From the NCBI GenBank assembly GCA_963663285.2, contig CAXXNI010000002.1, positions 1,798,001 to 1,862,000 of the forward strand: a stretch of DNA of 64,000 bases, read 5' to 3'. This DNA is from CAXXOK01 sp963663285 (GTDB lineage Bacteria > Bacillota > Clostridia > Christensenellales > Aristaeellaceae). Position 1 is the stretch's first letter. Every line of letters starts with the position of its first letter. The translations under genes were made by a program, and so were the position numbers. A model generated the notes under the pieces. The model was given only the letters and a program-made list of their open reading frames with translations. It searched no databases and was not told the DNA's origin. Positions 8,959 to 17,976 of the stretch are shown here, one piece after another.

Positions 8959-10038
8959 ATGAAACGAAAAGTCAGCATGAGAGACATCGGCCAGGCAGTC
9001 GGCGTTAGCACGGTTACGGTGAGCAAAGCACTCGCAGGCCGCAGCGGCGTCAGCAAAGCCGTACGGGAACAGATTGTGCAAAAAGCGGAGGCGTTAGGCT
9101 ACCGGTATGATCAGCCCCCGCGCCTTTCCGCCGAAACCCGGGGCGACGTCGGCATCCTCATTGCCGATCATTTTATGGATCAAGGCACCAGTTTTTATGC
9201 GTCAATGTGTAAAAAGCTGGTACAGCAGCTGGGCAAGCTCAATTGCTACGGCGTTTTGGGCATCCTCAGTGAGGAAGACGAGCTCAGCGGCGCGTATCCG
9301 GATATTTTAAACAACGATCACGTCAAGGGGCTGGTGATTCTGGGGCAGGTACAGCGCAGCTATATTCAAATGCTGGAAACCTCCGGCATGAACGTGCCCT
9401 ACATCTGTCTGGATTTTTACGATGAACGTTCCAACGCGGACGCAGTGGTCAGCGATGGTTTATATGGTGGTTACCGCCTGACCAGCCACCTGATCCACTG
9501 GGGACACACACGCATCGGATTTGTCGGTTCCATTAAAGCCACCAGCTCTATTATGGATCGTTATCTGGGGTACTACCGCAGTATGCTGCTGCACGATTTA
9601 CCCATTGATCCCAGTTGGATCGTACAGGATCGCAATGAGCATGGTTTTTATCAGGATTTTCCGCTGCCCGATCCCCTGCCGACCGCATTTGTCTGCAACT
9701 GCGACCAAACCGCCCTTCGCCTGATGGGTCGCCTCAAGGGGCTTGGGCTGCGGATACCCGAGGATGTTTCCATCGTCGGTTTTGATGATTATATCGATAT
9801 GCCTGCTATGAAACCTGCCTTAACCACCTTCGCCGTCGATCAGGATACGATGGCACGCGAAGCAGCGGAAATGATTACCGCCAAAATGCAGGGTGGCAGC
9901 GAGCGCCGCGGCCGCGTAATTACAGGCGGTAAAACCATCTACCGCGAAAGCGTGCTGGACCTGCGCCACAACGCAGGGGAGAAAGCAGGCTGTTGCGAGG
10001 ATGCGTATGATTTTTCATTTTCTCAGGAACGCACATAA
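8959..10038 (+). CDS. LacI-family transcriptional regulator
   Basis: This 359-residue regulator has an N-terminal helix-turn-helix (MRDIGQAVGVSTVTVSKAL, from about residue 7) followed by a periplasmic-binding-protein-like sensor domain. ATG 8959 is chosen because GGAG lies 8 bases upstream; an upstream GTG at 8950 overlaps that site. The gene sits inside the mannan operon, between epimerase and phosphorylases, so it probably regulates the operon in response to mannobiose, mannosyl-glucose or a phosphosugar. The inverted repeat at 4284-4300 is a candidate binding site. Confidence 0.9.
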   Translation: MKRKVSMRDIGQAVGVSTVTVSKALAGRSGVSKAVREQIVQKAEALGYRYDQPPRLSAETRGDVGILIADHFMDQGTSFYASMCKKLVQQLGKLNCYGVLGILSEEDELSGAYPDILNNDHVKGLVILGQVQRSYIQMLETSGMNVPYICLDFYDERSNADAVVSDGLYGGYRLTSHLIHWGHTRIGFVGSIKATSSIMDRYLGYYRSMLLHDLPIDPSWIVQDRNEHGFYQDFPLPDPLPTAFVCNCDQTALRLMGRLKGLGLRIPEDVSIVGFDDYIDMPAMKPALTTFAVDQDTMAREAAEMITAKMQGGSERRGRVITGGKTIYRESVLDLRHNAGEKAGCCEDAYDFSFSQERT

Positions 10039-10050
10039 AGGAGAATCCAT

Positions 10051-11082
10051 ATGAGCACAGCCGCAACCCTGCTTACCGGCGACTCCCTGCCGAACATCCC
10101 CTGGCAGGAACGCCCGCAAACCGATTCTCATCACGCGCCATTGTGGCGCTACAACCATAATCCCATCATCGGCCGTAATCCCGCACCGGGCGTAGCGCGC
10201 ATTTTCAACAGCGCTGTCGCTCCCTTTGGAAACGGTTATATCGCCGTACTCCGTGGGGAGCAGGTTGATGGTGTTCCCCAGATTTACATGGGGCACAGCG
10301 ACGATGGTATCCACTGGTCGATCAACCCGGAAAGAATTGCCTTTGTGGATGAAGAAGGCCGCCCGTTTATACCCGGTTACGCGTACGATCCGCGGTTGGT
10401 AAAGGTCGAGGATACGTATTACATTCTCTGGTGCACCGATTTTTACGGCGCATCCATCGGCGTGGCGAAAACCACCGATTTCAAGCATTTTATCCGGATC
10501 GAAAATCCGTTTATCCCTTTTAACCGCAACGCCGTGCTGTTCCCGCGTAAAATTGGCGGCATGTATAAAATGCTCAGCCGTCCCAGCGACAGCGGCCACA
10601 CGCCGTTTGGCGATATCTTCGTTTCCGAAAGCCCCGATATGGTTTATTGGGGAAGGCACCGCCATGTTATGAGTAAAGGCAGCGCATGGTGGGAAAACCT
10701 GAAAATCGGAGGCGGAGCGGCGCCCATTGAAACCAGCGTAGGCTGGCTGCTGTTTTACCACGGCGTCAGCAACACCTGCAACGGCTATGTCTATTCCATA
10801 GGCGGTGCGATCCTGGACCGGGATGAGCCCAGCCGCGTTTTATACCGCTGCCGCAACTTCCTGCTGACGCCGGAAGAAGAATATGAGGAGCGGGGCTTCG
10901 TGCCCAACGTATGCTTCCCCTGCGCCACCCTGCAAGACCGGGATACCGGGCGGATCGCGCTGTACTACGGCACTGCGGATACGTACGTAGGGCTGGCTTT
11001 CACCCGGGTAAACCTGATTGTGGATTACATTCAAACGCACAGCGACCTGTCCCAATCCGATACCGAACTTGGCATTCGCTGA
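10051..11082 (+). CDS. GH130 beta-1,4-mannooligosaccharide phosphorylase (GH130_2-like)
   Basis: This 343-residue protein is a GH130 five-bladed beta-propeller phosphorylase. It shows the family signatures GYAYDPRLVKVEDTYYILWCTD and KIGGGAAPIETSVGWLLFYHGV in part, which resemble the mannooligosaccharide phosphorylase branch. Known members shorten beta-1,4-mannooligosaccharides from the non-reducing end with phosphate, releasing mannose 1-phosphate. AAGGAG stands 8 bases before ATG 10051. It is followed 14 bases later by a GH130_1 enzyme, so the pair covers longer oligomers and the epimerised disaccharide. The subfamily assignment is from memory of motifs, not an alignment. Confidence 0.82.
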   Translation: MSTAATLLTGDSLPNIPWQERPQTDSHHAPLWRYNHNPIIGRNPAPGVARIFNSAVAPFGNGYIAVLRGEQVDGVPQIYMGHSDDGIHWSINPERIAFVDEEGRPFIPGYAYDPRLVKVEDTYYILWCTDFYGASIGVAKTTDFKHFIRIENPFIPFNRNAVLFPRKIGGMYKMLSRPSDSGHTPFGDIFVSESPDMVYWGRHRHVMSKGSAWWENLKIGGGAAPIETSVGWLLFYHGVSNTCNGYVYSIGGAILDRDEPSRVLYRCRNFLLTPEEEYEERGFVPNVCFPCATLQDRDTGRIALYYGTADTYVGLAFTRVNLIVDYIQTHSDLSQSDTELGIR

Positions 11083-11096
11083 AAACGAAGGAGAAT

Positions 11097-12287
11097 ATGC
11101 CATTTATGAACATAAAACCGTTTCAGGAACTGATGACTGAATATGAGGCGTTCATAAGCCTGCCCAACCAAATCGATGATCATTTTTACAACGGCCTGCT
11201 GGAACGCTATTGCAACCCCGTACTTACCCGGGAGCACACACCGCCCTTTTGGATGTACGATTTCAACCCCGGCGATAACCCCTATATGATGCAACGGCTG
11301 GGTGTAAACGGCGCGTTCAACAGCGGCGCAATCTACCTCAACGGCAAATACTATCTGGTAGCGCGTGTAGAAGGCGCGGATCGGAAAAGTTTTTTTGCCG
11401 TAGCCGAAAGCGATAACCCCATACAGGGTTTCCGCTACTGGGATTATCCCGTCCGTCTGCCGGACGGAAAGCCGGAGGAAACCAATGTTTACGATATGCG
11501 GCTGACCCAGCATGAAGACGGCTGGATTTACGGCATCTTTTGCTCCGAAAGCAAGGACCCCGGCAATCCAGATTTATCTGCCGCCGTTGCCGAAGCCGGC
11601 ATAGTACGTACCCACGATTTAAAAACATGGGAGCGGCTGCCCAATCTGGTTACGCTTCACTCCCCGCAGCAGCGCAACGTCGTACTACATCCCGAATTTG
11701 TAGACGATTGTTACGCTTTCTATACCCGCCCGATGGATGGATTTATCGAAACAGGCTCGGGCGGCGGCATCGGCTATGGCCTCTGCAAGGATATCACCCA
11801 TGCCGTGATCGAAGAGGAGAAGATCATCTCTCCGCGGCGATACCATACGATTACAGAATCGAAAAACGGTGCCGGAGCAGTGCCCATTAAAACCCCATAC
11901 GGCTGGTTCCACATCGCCCACGGTGTGCGCAACACCGCGGCGGGGCTGCGGTATGTGCTCTACCTGTTTGTCACTTCACTGGAGGACCCCTCCCGCGTGA
12001 TTGCCGAACCCGGCGGCTTGATGATGGGCCCGTTGGGTCACGAACGCGTCGGCGACGTGAGCAATGTGCTGTTCACCAACGGAGCGGTGGTCACCGAAAA
12101 TGGGGATGTGTACATCTACTACGGCGCGAGCGATACGCGCCTGTACGTAACCCGTACCGATCTGGAGCGTTTACGGGATTATGCGTTCAACACGCCGAAG
12201 GATGCGATGCGCTCGTTTGACTGCGTCGCCCAACGCTGTGAATTGATCAAGAAAAATTTGACATGGATGGAGCGTGAACAGGCATGA
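11097..12287 (+). CDS. GH130 4-O-beta-D-mannosyl-D-glucose phosphorylase (GH130_1)
   Basis: This 396-residue protein is very like characterised mannosylglucose phosphorylases. Shared blocks include LARVEGADRKSFFAVAES, TNVYDMRLTQHEDGWIYGIF, QRNVVLHPEFVD and AHGVRNTAAGLRYVLY. The reaction is mannosyl-glucose plus phosphate to mannose 1-phosphate plus glucose, in the cytoplasm, saving one ATP per bond. Two starts are possible: ATG 11097, only 3 bases after AAGGAG, and ATG 11106, 12 bases after it. A frame open back to 10911 lies inside the previous gene and is not used. The end overlaps the esterase start by 4 bases (ATGA). Confidence 0.88.
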   Translation: MPFMNIKPFQELMTEYEAFISLPNQIDDHFYNGLLERYCNPVLTREHTPPFWMYDFNPGDNPYMMQRLGVNGAFNSGAIYLNGKYYLVARVEGADRKSFFAVAESDNPIQGFRYWDYPVRLPDGKPEETNVYDMRLTQHEDGWIYGIFCSESKDPGNPDLSAAVAEAGIVRTHDLKTWERLPNLVTLHSPQQRNVVLHPEFVDDCYAFYTRPMDGFIETGSGGGIGYGLCKDITHAVIEEEKIISPRRYHTITESKNGAGAVPIKTPYGWFHIAHGVRNTAAGLRYVLYLFVTSLEDPSRVIAEPGGLMMGPLGHERVGDVSNVLFTNGAVVTENGDVYIYYGASDTRLYVTRTDLERLRDYAFNTPKDAMRSFDCVAQRCELIKKNLTWMEREQA

Positions 12288-13777
12288 GCGGCACCTTTCG
12301 TCCGGCAGCAGTGTTTGGCGACCACATGGTGCTGTGCCAGAAGCTCCCCATTGCGGTATTTGGTACAGCGACGGATGGCACGAAAATCACCGCGCAGTTG
12401 AATGGCCACAGCGCCTGTGCCACAGCACGCTATGGTCGTTTTTCGCTGTCATTCCCACCCATGGCGGCAGGCGGCCCCTATGAGCTGACACTGTCGGACG
12501 GCACTGTGACGCTTCGCTATACGGATGTGCTGATCGGCGAGGTCTATCTGGCGGGCGGTCAAAGCAACATGGAAATGGAGCTGAAGGATTCGCTGCACGG
12601 CGATACGCTGACCGCCGAATCAAACCAACCGCAGATACGGTATTATAACGTGCCCAAAATAGCTATTGACGATGAAGCACTTTTGCTTGCAGAGCAGCAA
12701 ACCTGTTGGCGCACGCTGACCCCTGGTAACGGAGGAGAAATGAGCGCTGTCGCCTACCATTTTGCCACGCGGCTGCAAGCGGAGTTAAACGTACCCGTTG
12801 GGATTATCGATTGCTATTGGGGAGGCACCTCCATCGCCTGCTGGATGGACGAAACCGCCCTGCGCGCTACCGCGGAAGGCACCGCACTACTAACCGAATT
12901 TAACGCCAGCGTCGCAGGGAAAACGCAGGCTGAATGCGACGAGGATGTCCGCATCCACGACGAGAAAATGGACCGCTGGAATAAAAGCGTGGACGATCTG
13001 CGTACCGCGCATCCGGAATTAACATGGCCGGAGGTCGCCAGCCGTGTCGAGCCCTGCCCTTGGAATCCTCCGGCATCCCGCAAAAGCTTTTTCCGCCCCG
13101 CCGGACTATCCGAAACGATGGTTAAGCGCGTAGCCCCCTATACGTTAACCGGCATACTCTACTATCAGGGCGAGGAGGATACCAAACAATCCGGTTTATA
13201 CCTCGCGCTGATGCAATCGCTCATTGCTTTCTGGCGCAAGCTGTTCCATAACCCTTTGCTTCCATTCCTGTTTGTACAGCTGCCGATGTACCGCAGCAGC
13301 AGTGAGGAGGAGGATTATCATTGGCCGCAGCTCCGGCAGACGCAGGAGATGGCGTACCTTGCCACCCGCAACACCGGGTTGGCCGTTACCATTGATTTAG
13401 GCGAACTGGATAACATCCATCCCACCGATAAGCAGCCCGTTGGCGAGCGCTTATACCAGCAAGCTCTGAAAGTCGTGTACGGAAAAACCGATGTACCGGA
13501 AAGCCCCCGCGCGTTGTATGCTTACCGCGACGGAACCGATTTGGTCATTGCGCTATCCACGCCCGTGCACAGCAACGGCGAAGCCATATTGTTTGAAATT
13601 GCCGGAGAACAGGGGGTGTTTGCACCCGCCAAAGCTGTTTTAACTAATACGCATTTGCGGCTATCCGCCCCGGGTGTAAGCCAGCCGGAAGCGGCACGGT
13701 ATGCCTGGAAAAACTATGCGGTAGTATCTGTCTTCAGTGAAAACGGGCTGCCGCTGGCGCCGTTTATTCTTTCGTAA
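12284..13777 (+). CDS. SGNH acetylesterase (sialate O-acetylesterase-like)
   Basis: This 497-residue protein has the SGNH-hydrolase block GGQSNMEMEL, with the nucleophile Ser near residue 92, and the oxyanion-helper region IIDCYWGGTSIACW. This is the layout of the sialate O-acetylesterase family, several members of which act on plant polysaccharides. No signal peptide is seen, so it likely works in the cytoplasm. In this operon it would strip acetyl groups from imported acetylated mannooligosaccharides before phosphorolysis, a role inferred from context and from known mannan loci that pair GH130 enzymes with esterases. It is the last gene of the operon, overlaps the phosphorylase by 4 bases, and is followed by a terminator. 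Confidence 0.78.
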   Translation: MSGTFRPAAVFGDHMVLCQKLPIAVFGTATDGTKITAQLNGHSACATARYGRFSLSFPPMAAGGPYELTLSDGTVTLRYTDVLIGEVYLAGGQSNMEMELKDSLHGDTLTAESNQPQIRYYNVPKIAIDDEALLLAEQQTCWRTLTPGNGGEMSAVAYHFATRLQAELNVPVGIIDCYWGGTSIACWMDETALRATAEGTALLTEFNASVAGKTQAECDEDVRIHDEKMDRWNKSVDDLRTAHPELTWPEVASRVEPCPWNPPASRKSFFRPAGLSETMVKRVAPYTLTGILYYQGEEDTKQSGLYLALMQSLIAFWRKLFHNPLLPFLFVQLPMYRSSSEEEDYHWPQLRQTQEMAYLATRNTGLAVTIDLGELDNIHPTDKQPVGERLYQQALKVVYGKTDVPESPRALYAYRDGTDLVIALSTPVHSNGEAILFEIAGEQGVFAPAKAVLTNTHLRLSAPGVSQPEAARYAWKNYAVVSVFSENGLPLAPFILS

Positions 13778-13794
13778 TTAAATCGTAAAGTGGT

Positions 13795-13840
13795 AACCGG
13801 CAAGCAGGACAGGAGTAAACCTGTCTTGCTTGCCGGTTTT
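13795..13840 (+). terminator. Terminator of the mannan operon
   Basis: Arms AACCGGCAAGCAGGACAGG and CCTGTCTTGCTTGCCGGTT pair with one G-U, around AGTAAA, and are followed by TTTT. It begins 18 bases after the esterase stop. Confidence 0.9.
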
Positions 13841-13930
13841 GTGTTTAAGGCTACCATCCATGTATTCAGCCTGCATTCCTCGTCCTTTTCAAGCATTATA
13901 TGTCCCCTGGGCTTGCTGCATGACAAATAC

Positions 13931-13964
13931 ACCCCCCTCAAACCGTTACGGTTCAAGGGGGTTT
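13931..13964 (-). repeat. Copy of the tRNA-Val terminator
   Basis: On the minus strand this is nearly identical to the terminator behind the intact tRNA-Val at 34189-34224: CCCCC and GGGGG arms around the inner palindrome AACCGTAACGGTT. A looser copy is at 47891-47927. It lies just 3' of the tRNA fragment, so tRNA end and terminator were copied or displaced together. Confidence 0.85.
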
Positions 13965-13969
13965 CACTA

Positions 13970-14016
13970 TGGTGGGAATAGTAGGGCTCGAACCTATGAC
14001 CTCCACGATGTCAACG
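13970..14016 (-). pseudogene. 3' fragment of tRNA-Val(GAC), possible attachment site
   Basis: The minus strand matches the intact tRNA-Val(GAC) at 34137-34183 from the anticodon stem to the CCA, with a single mismatch in the acceptor stem (TATTCCC against TAATCCC). The 5' half of the tRNA is absent and the match breaks off inside the anticodon stem. Tyrosine-recombinase elements commonly integrate at tRNA anticodon or T-arm sites and leave such a 3' copy. No integrase is present in the window and the intact copy is in the opposite orientation. Confidence 0.8.
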
Positions 14017-14088
14017 AAACCGGGAAGCGTTGGGGCACAACAAAAACAGGATCAAATAGATCCCGACCGACTACTGAAGCGAGTTGTT

Positions 14089-15588
14089 TTACTCCATGTC
14101 CATAAGGATTTCTCTCGGTTGCCTTACGAGATGTTTTTTCTTCTCTTCCAAGAAAAAAGAAACAATCAGCGCAAATACTCCAACTCCAATAATACATAGA
14201 AATGCAGCATTTATTCCATGGATTGTAGCATTCAGCAATTCACCCTGAAAACGCAAATCACTTTCGGCCATAACCGGTGCATTAGAATTTTCAACGCTAG
14301 TCATAATTGTGATTAGAATAGCGGTACCAATAGCGCCCATTATTTGTCGTGTTGTATTGACCACTGCTGAAGCATGATGTACCAAATCATTGCTTAGTGC
14401 ATTTATACCCGCTGTCTGCAGTGTCATGAATACCAAGCCTAGGCCCATAAAACGCAAAGCATTGAAAATTGTAAGGCTCATAATGCTGGCATCCATACTG
14501 AGCGTTGCAAAACGTATTGAAGAAACAATGATGAGAATAATACCGGGTATAACTAGGCATCTTGCTCCATATTTATCATAAATTTGTCCAGCTAACAGCA
14601 TAATAACCGACATAATGACTGCGCCCGGAAGCAGTACAAGGCCTGTCGTTAATGCGGTTTCCCCAAGAACACTTTGAATGAAAATCGGCAGCATCACCGT
14701 AGCACCTACATGGGTAATATTCAGGACACTGCCAACAATTGTGGTTATTGAAAAGGCTTTTGACTTGAATACTTTTAACTGAAGCATAGGATTGACGGAT
14801 CTATATTGCCTAATAACAAACGCAACGCTGATTGCGAAACCCAGCACGATCGAACCCAATGTGATTGGATTTGACCATCCCTTGCTGCCAGCACTGCTGA
14901 ACCCAAAAAGCAAAAGGCCAAAACCCAGGGATGAGAGCATAATGGAGATAATGTCCAGTTTGACTTTTTTGGTTGGAATAATATCTTTCATAAAGAAGAA
15001 CGCAAAAAGAATATTCAGAGCAACAATAGGGAGCAGGCAATAAAATAGATAATGCCAATTCCAATAATCAATAACAAAGCCAGCAATGATCGGGCCAATC
15101 GCTGGTCCAAAGCTGATTACCAAGCCATAAAACCCCATTGCCATACCTCTTTTTTCGACAGGGAAAACAAGAACAATAACGGTATTTACCAAAGGCATAA
15201 GGATACCGGCTCCAATAGCTTGGCATACTCTGCCCAAAAGAAGGATTTCGTAATTAGGGCATATTGCGCATAGTGTGGTTCCCAGTCCAAATACAGTCAT
15301 GGCAAATATAAATAGTTTCCGAGTTGATATTTTCTCAAGCAGCAAGGCTGTCATAGGTATCATAATACCGTTAGTAAGCATATAAGCCGTGGTTACCCAT
15401 TGCACTTGGCTGGTATTGATTTGGAAATACGTTATGAGTTGTGGCAATGCCGTACTGAGTATTGTTTGATTTAAAACAGCGATAAATGAACCGGTCAGAA
15501 TAGTAACCAATAAAAATGTTTTATTAAATAGGCTTCCATGCGCATCAATGTTTGGATGATTTGTTTCTGAAACTTTAGCTAATGACAT
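14089..15588 (-). CDS. MFS drug exporter, DHA2 (EmrB/QacA) family, 14 helices
   Basis: This 499-residue membrane protein has about 14 predicted helices. The N-terminal motif NQTILSTALPQL, followed by QWVTTAYML, is typical of DHA2 proton-driven drug exporters, and the antiporter motif C region reads FGPAIGPIIAGFVIDYWNW. AGGAG lies just upstream of the start. It is divergent from a TetR regulator across 155 bases containing a palindrome, the usual arrangement for inducible drug export. Codon use is AT-richer than in the operons around it, in keeping with acquisition by transfer next to the tRNA fragment. Confidence 0.9.
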   Translation of the reverse strand: MSLAKVSETNHPNIDAHGSLFNKTFLLVTILTGSFIAVLNQTILSTALPQLITYFQINTSQVQWVTTAYMLTNGIMIPMTALLLEKISTRKLFIFAMTVFGLGTTLCAICPNYEILLLGRVCQAIGAGILMPLVNTVIVLVFPVEKRGMAMGFYGLVISFGPAIGPIIAGFVIDYWNWHYLFYCLLPIVALNILFAFFFMKDIIPTKKVKLDIISIMLSSLGFGLLLFGFSSAGSKGWSNPITLGSIVLGFAISVAFVIRQYRSVNPMLQLKVFKSKAFSITTIVGSVLNITHVGATVMLPIFIQSVLGETALTTGLVLLPGAVIMSVIMLLAGQIYDKYGARCLVIPGIILIIVSSIRFATLSMDASIMSLTIFNALRFMGLGLVFMTLQTAGINALSNDLVHHASAVVNTTRQIMGAIGTAILITIMTSVENSNAPVMAESDLRFQGELLNATIHGINAAFLCIIGVGVFALIVSFFLEEKKKHLVRQPREILMDME

Positions 15589-15635
15589 ATTTTCTCCTAA
15601 TCCTTTTCAATTCGCGATTCAAATGGTATCATAAC

Positions 15636-15651
15636 ATTGACATACGTCAAT
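15636..15651. promoter_or_regulatory. TetR operator candidate between exporter and regulator
   Basis: ATTGAC-N4-GTCAAT is a perfect 6+6 inverted repeat in the divergent region, 48 bases before the exporter start and 93 before the regulator. Its place suits repression of the exporter by the adjacent TetR protein. Confidence 0.5.
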
Positions 15652-15743
15652 AATATGTGAACAAGATGTACATAATATCGATAATGTCAACGTTTGAGGA
15701 CGGATTTGAGATATAGTCAAGATTATATAAAGGAGATCATTCT

Positions 15744-16316
15744 ATGTATACGGGGGATAATCCAACAGCAATACAATCAATCGAGGGGCTTAAAAATGCC
15801 CTTATATCGCTGATGGAGCAAAAGCCTTATAAAACTATTACTATAAAGGATTTATGTGATAAGGCGAACCTTTCCAGACAGACATTCTATAATTTCTTTG
15901 AAGGAAAAGAGGACATAATTCATTATTACCTTAGAAAATATCTTGGCACAATTTGGTCGGAAAATCCGGACACAAAACAAAGAGATTTATCAAAGGAAAT
16001 CGGAAGCAGATATTTCCATATATTCGAGACTAATAGGAGGTTTTTTGAAATTATCATTGCGCACGAACTGGATTCTATTCTATATGACGAAGTTGCAGAA
16101 ATTATAAAAAGGCGGCTCCAAAGAGAGCCGGAATTCAGCGATCCTAACATTTACGCGTATCAGATTGCTTTTCTTACGGGCGGCATGACCAGCATGATTA
16201 TCCATTGGATGAAAGATACCGAGAAGCTATCTGTCAACGCGTTTGAAAATATTATGCGGGATATGTTTAATGGTAAATTTGTAAATACTGTATCCAAGAA
16301 TAAGCGAATCCGTTGA
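15744..16316 (+). CDS. TetR/AcrR-family regulator
   Basis: This 190-residue protein has an N-terminal helix-turn-helix in which TITIKDLCDKANLSRQTFYN (about 31-50) is the DNA-binding core, then an all-helical ligand domain. AAGGAG precedes ATG 15744. Divergent from the MFS exporter, it is probably its ligand-responsive repressor. It has AT-rich codon use like its neighbour. The ligand is unknown. Confidence 0.88.
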   Translation: MYTGDNPTAIQSIEGLKNALISLMEQKPYKTITIKDLCDKANLSRQTFYNFFEGKEDIIHYYLRKYLGTIWSENPDTKQRDLSKEIGSRYFHIFETNRRFFEIIIAHELDSILYDEVAEIIKRRLQREPEFSDPNIYAYQIAFLTGGMTSMIIHWMKDTEKLSVNAFENIMRDMFNGKFVNTVSKNKRIR

Positions 16317-16441
16317 TAACAGCATGCACAGGTTCAAGCTGCTTACCACGCTTGTTTCTGATTGCCGTTTTTTATGCAGGCGCTCGCTAAACCGCAAGGC
16401 TGGTTGAATCCACTTTGCCGTAGAGGAACTCCTCATTTTAT

Positions 16442-16482
16442 AACAGCCGGGTGTAAGGCAATCGCCTTTTCACCCGGCTGTT
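16442..16482. terminator. Bidirectional terminator between convergent genes
   Basis: AACAGCCGGGTG and CACCCGGCTGTT form a 12-bp stem with a short inner hairpin. It lies between the TetR gene and the end of the hydrolase operon on the other strand. Confidence 0.75.
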
Positions 16483-16496
16483 GTTGTAGGAGGTTG

Positions 16497-17471
16497 TTAT
16501 TTCAGATAGGTGTTCATGAAGCTCTCGATCTTATCGAATGGGATCACATCCAGATTGTCGTATAGGTCTGTATGAACCGCACCGGGAATAATCAACAGTT
16601 CCTTGTTATCCCCCTTCAGTTTGGCGAATGCATCCTTGCTAAAATAGCAGGAGTGCGCTTTTTCACCATGAATGATTAAAACCGCATTGCGGATTTCACT
16701 TGCGTAACTGTGAATGGGCATATTCAGGAAGGAGAGGGACGACGTTACATTCCACCCGCCATTGGAGTTCAAGGAGCGGGGATGATAACCGCGTTCCTTT
16801 TTGTAATAGTCGCGATAGTCTTTGAGGAAGAAAGGAACATTGTCCGGAAGTTCCTGCGGAACACCACCGGCTAATGCATAGGTGCCATTACGGTAATCAA
16901 CAGTCCGCTGTGCGTTAAGCTGCTCTCTTAATTGATAGCGCCCATCTTCGTCCAAGGAATCAAAGTAACCATTTGCCGTTACCCGGCTCATGTCATACAT
17001 GGTAGATGTGACGGTTGCTTTGATGCGTGTATCCATTGCAGCTGTATTCAAGGCCATACCGCCCCAGCCGCACACACCAATAATGCCAATTCTCTCGGGA
17101 TCAACATTATCCTGTACGGATAGGAAATCCACTGCGGCACTGAAATCTTCGGTGTTAATGTCGGGCGAAGCTACATATCGGGGTTCGCCGCCACTTTCAC
17201 CAGTGTAGGACGGATCGAAGGCAATGGTTAGAAAGCCTCTCTCCGCCATTGTCTGCGCGTAAAGACCGGAAGCCTGTTCCTTCACTGCGCCAAACGGGCC
17301 GGCGACAGCGATGGCAGGTAACTTACCCTGTGTACCTTTGGGAGTGTACATATCGGCAGCCAATGTGATTCCATAACGGTTATGGAAAGTTACTTTGCTA
17401 TGGTTTACTTTTTCGCTTTTAGGAAAAGTTTTGTCCCATTCTTGGGTTAATACCAATTCTTGGTTTTTCAT
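16497..17471 (-). CDS. Alpha/beta hydrolase with Cys nucleophile (YcjY/dienelactone-hydrolase-like)
   Basis: This 324-residue protein has the alpha/beta-hydrolase fold. The nucleophile elbow reads GVCGWGG, placing Cys134 where most esterases have Ser, as in dienelactone hydrolase relatives; His300 in PGAVHTDLYD is the likely catalytic His. No signal peptide is present. AAGGAG lies 8 bases before the start. It is the last gene of a four-gene minus-strand operon (CMD protein, cyclophilin-like protein, cupin, hydrolase) divergent from a TetR regulator. A role in detoxifying small reactive carbonyl or quinone-type compounds is possible, but no substrate is visible. Confidence 0.82.
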   Translation of the reverse strand: MKNQELVLTQEWDKTFPKSEKVNHSKVTFHNRYGITLAADMYTPKGTQGKLPAIAVAGPFGAVKEQASGLYAQTMAERGFLTIAFDPSYTGESGGEPRYVASPDINTEDFSAAVDFLSVQDNVDPERIGIIGVCGWGGMALNTAAMDTRIKATVTSTMYDMSRVTANGYFDSLDEDGRYQLREQLNAQRTVDYRNGTYALAGGVPQELPDNVPFFLKDYRDYYKKERGYHPRSLNSNGGWNVTSSLSFLNMPIHSYASEIRNAVLIIHGEKAHSCYFSKDAFAKLKGDNKELLIIPGAVHTDLYDNLDVIPFDKIESFMNTYLK

Positions 17472-17507
17472 GGTGGTTACTCCTTTATAACTGATCGGAT
17501 GCCTGTG

Positions 17508-17942
17508 TTACAGGCTTTTATACTGTTCATCGGTTACCGGCTCCAGCCATTCGTTGGAGCTATTCTCACCGGGAACTTCAATAGAAATGTGCGCAAACCA
17601 ACTGTCCTGCTTTGCTCCGTGCCAGTGCTTTACGCCGGCTGGAATCACAATCACTTTGCCCGGAAGCAGTTCAACGGCATCTTTTCCTTCTTCCTGATAC
17701 CAGCCTTCGCCAGCGGTGCAGACCAGAACCTGACCGCCGCCTTTATCTGCGTGATGGATGTGCCAGTTATTGCGGCAACCCGGTTCGAAGGTTACATTGG
17801 CTAAAAAGAGAGGCGCTTTGCCAAACTCCACGAGGGGATTCAGGAAGGAATTGCCAATGAAATACTTGGCGAACATGTCGTTAGGTATGCCGGTTCCAAA
17901 ATCATTAGCTTTGTCAAACGCGGCCTTGTCTTGATACTTCAT
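17508..17942 (-). CDS. Single-domain cupin
   Basis: This 144-residue protein is one cupin barrel. Motif 1 begins NWHIHHADKGGG and motif 2 contains PAGVKHWHGA, supplying the His ligands for a metal. ATG 17942 is preceded by AAAGGAG; a longer open frame to 17993 has no ribosome site. It is closely similar to both halves of the double cupin at 19695-20579, so the two arose by duplication. Such small cupins often accompany CMD-family proteins and aldo-keto reductases; their chemistry is poorly known. Confidence 0.85.
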   Translation of the reverse strand: MKYQDKAAFDKANDFGTGIPNDMFAKYFIGNSFLNPLVEFGKAPLFLANVTFEPGCRNNWHIHHADKGGGQVLVCTAGEGWYQEEGKDAVELLPGKVIVIPAGVKHWHGAKQDSWFAHISIEVPGENSSNEWLEPVTDEQYKSL

Positions 17943-17976
17943 ATTGTTTAATCTCCTTTGCAGCAGTGATGGATGG

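Noticed and set aside
13970..14016. Functional tRNA on the minus strand
   Set aside because: The 5' half, including the D-arm and acceptor strand, is absent, so it cannot fold as a tRNA.
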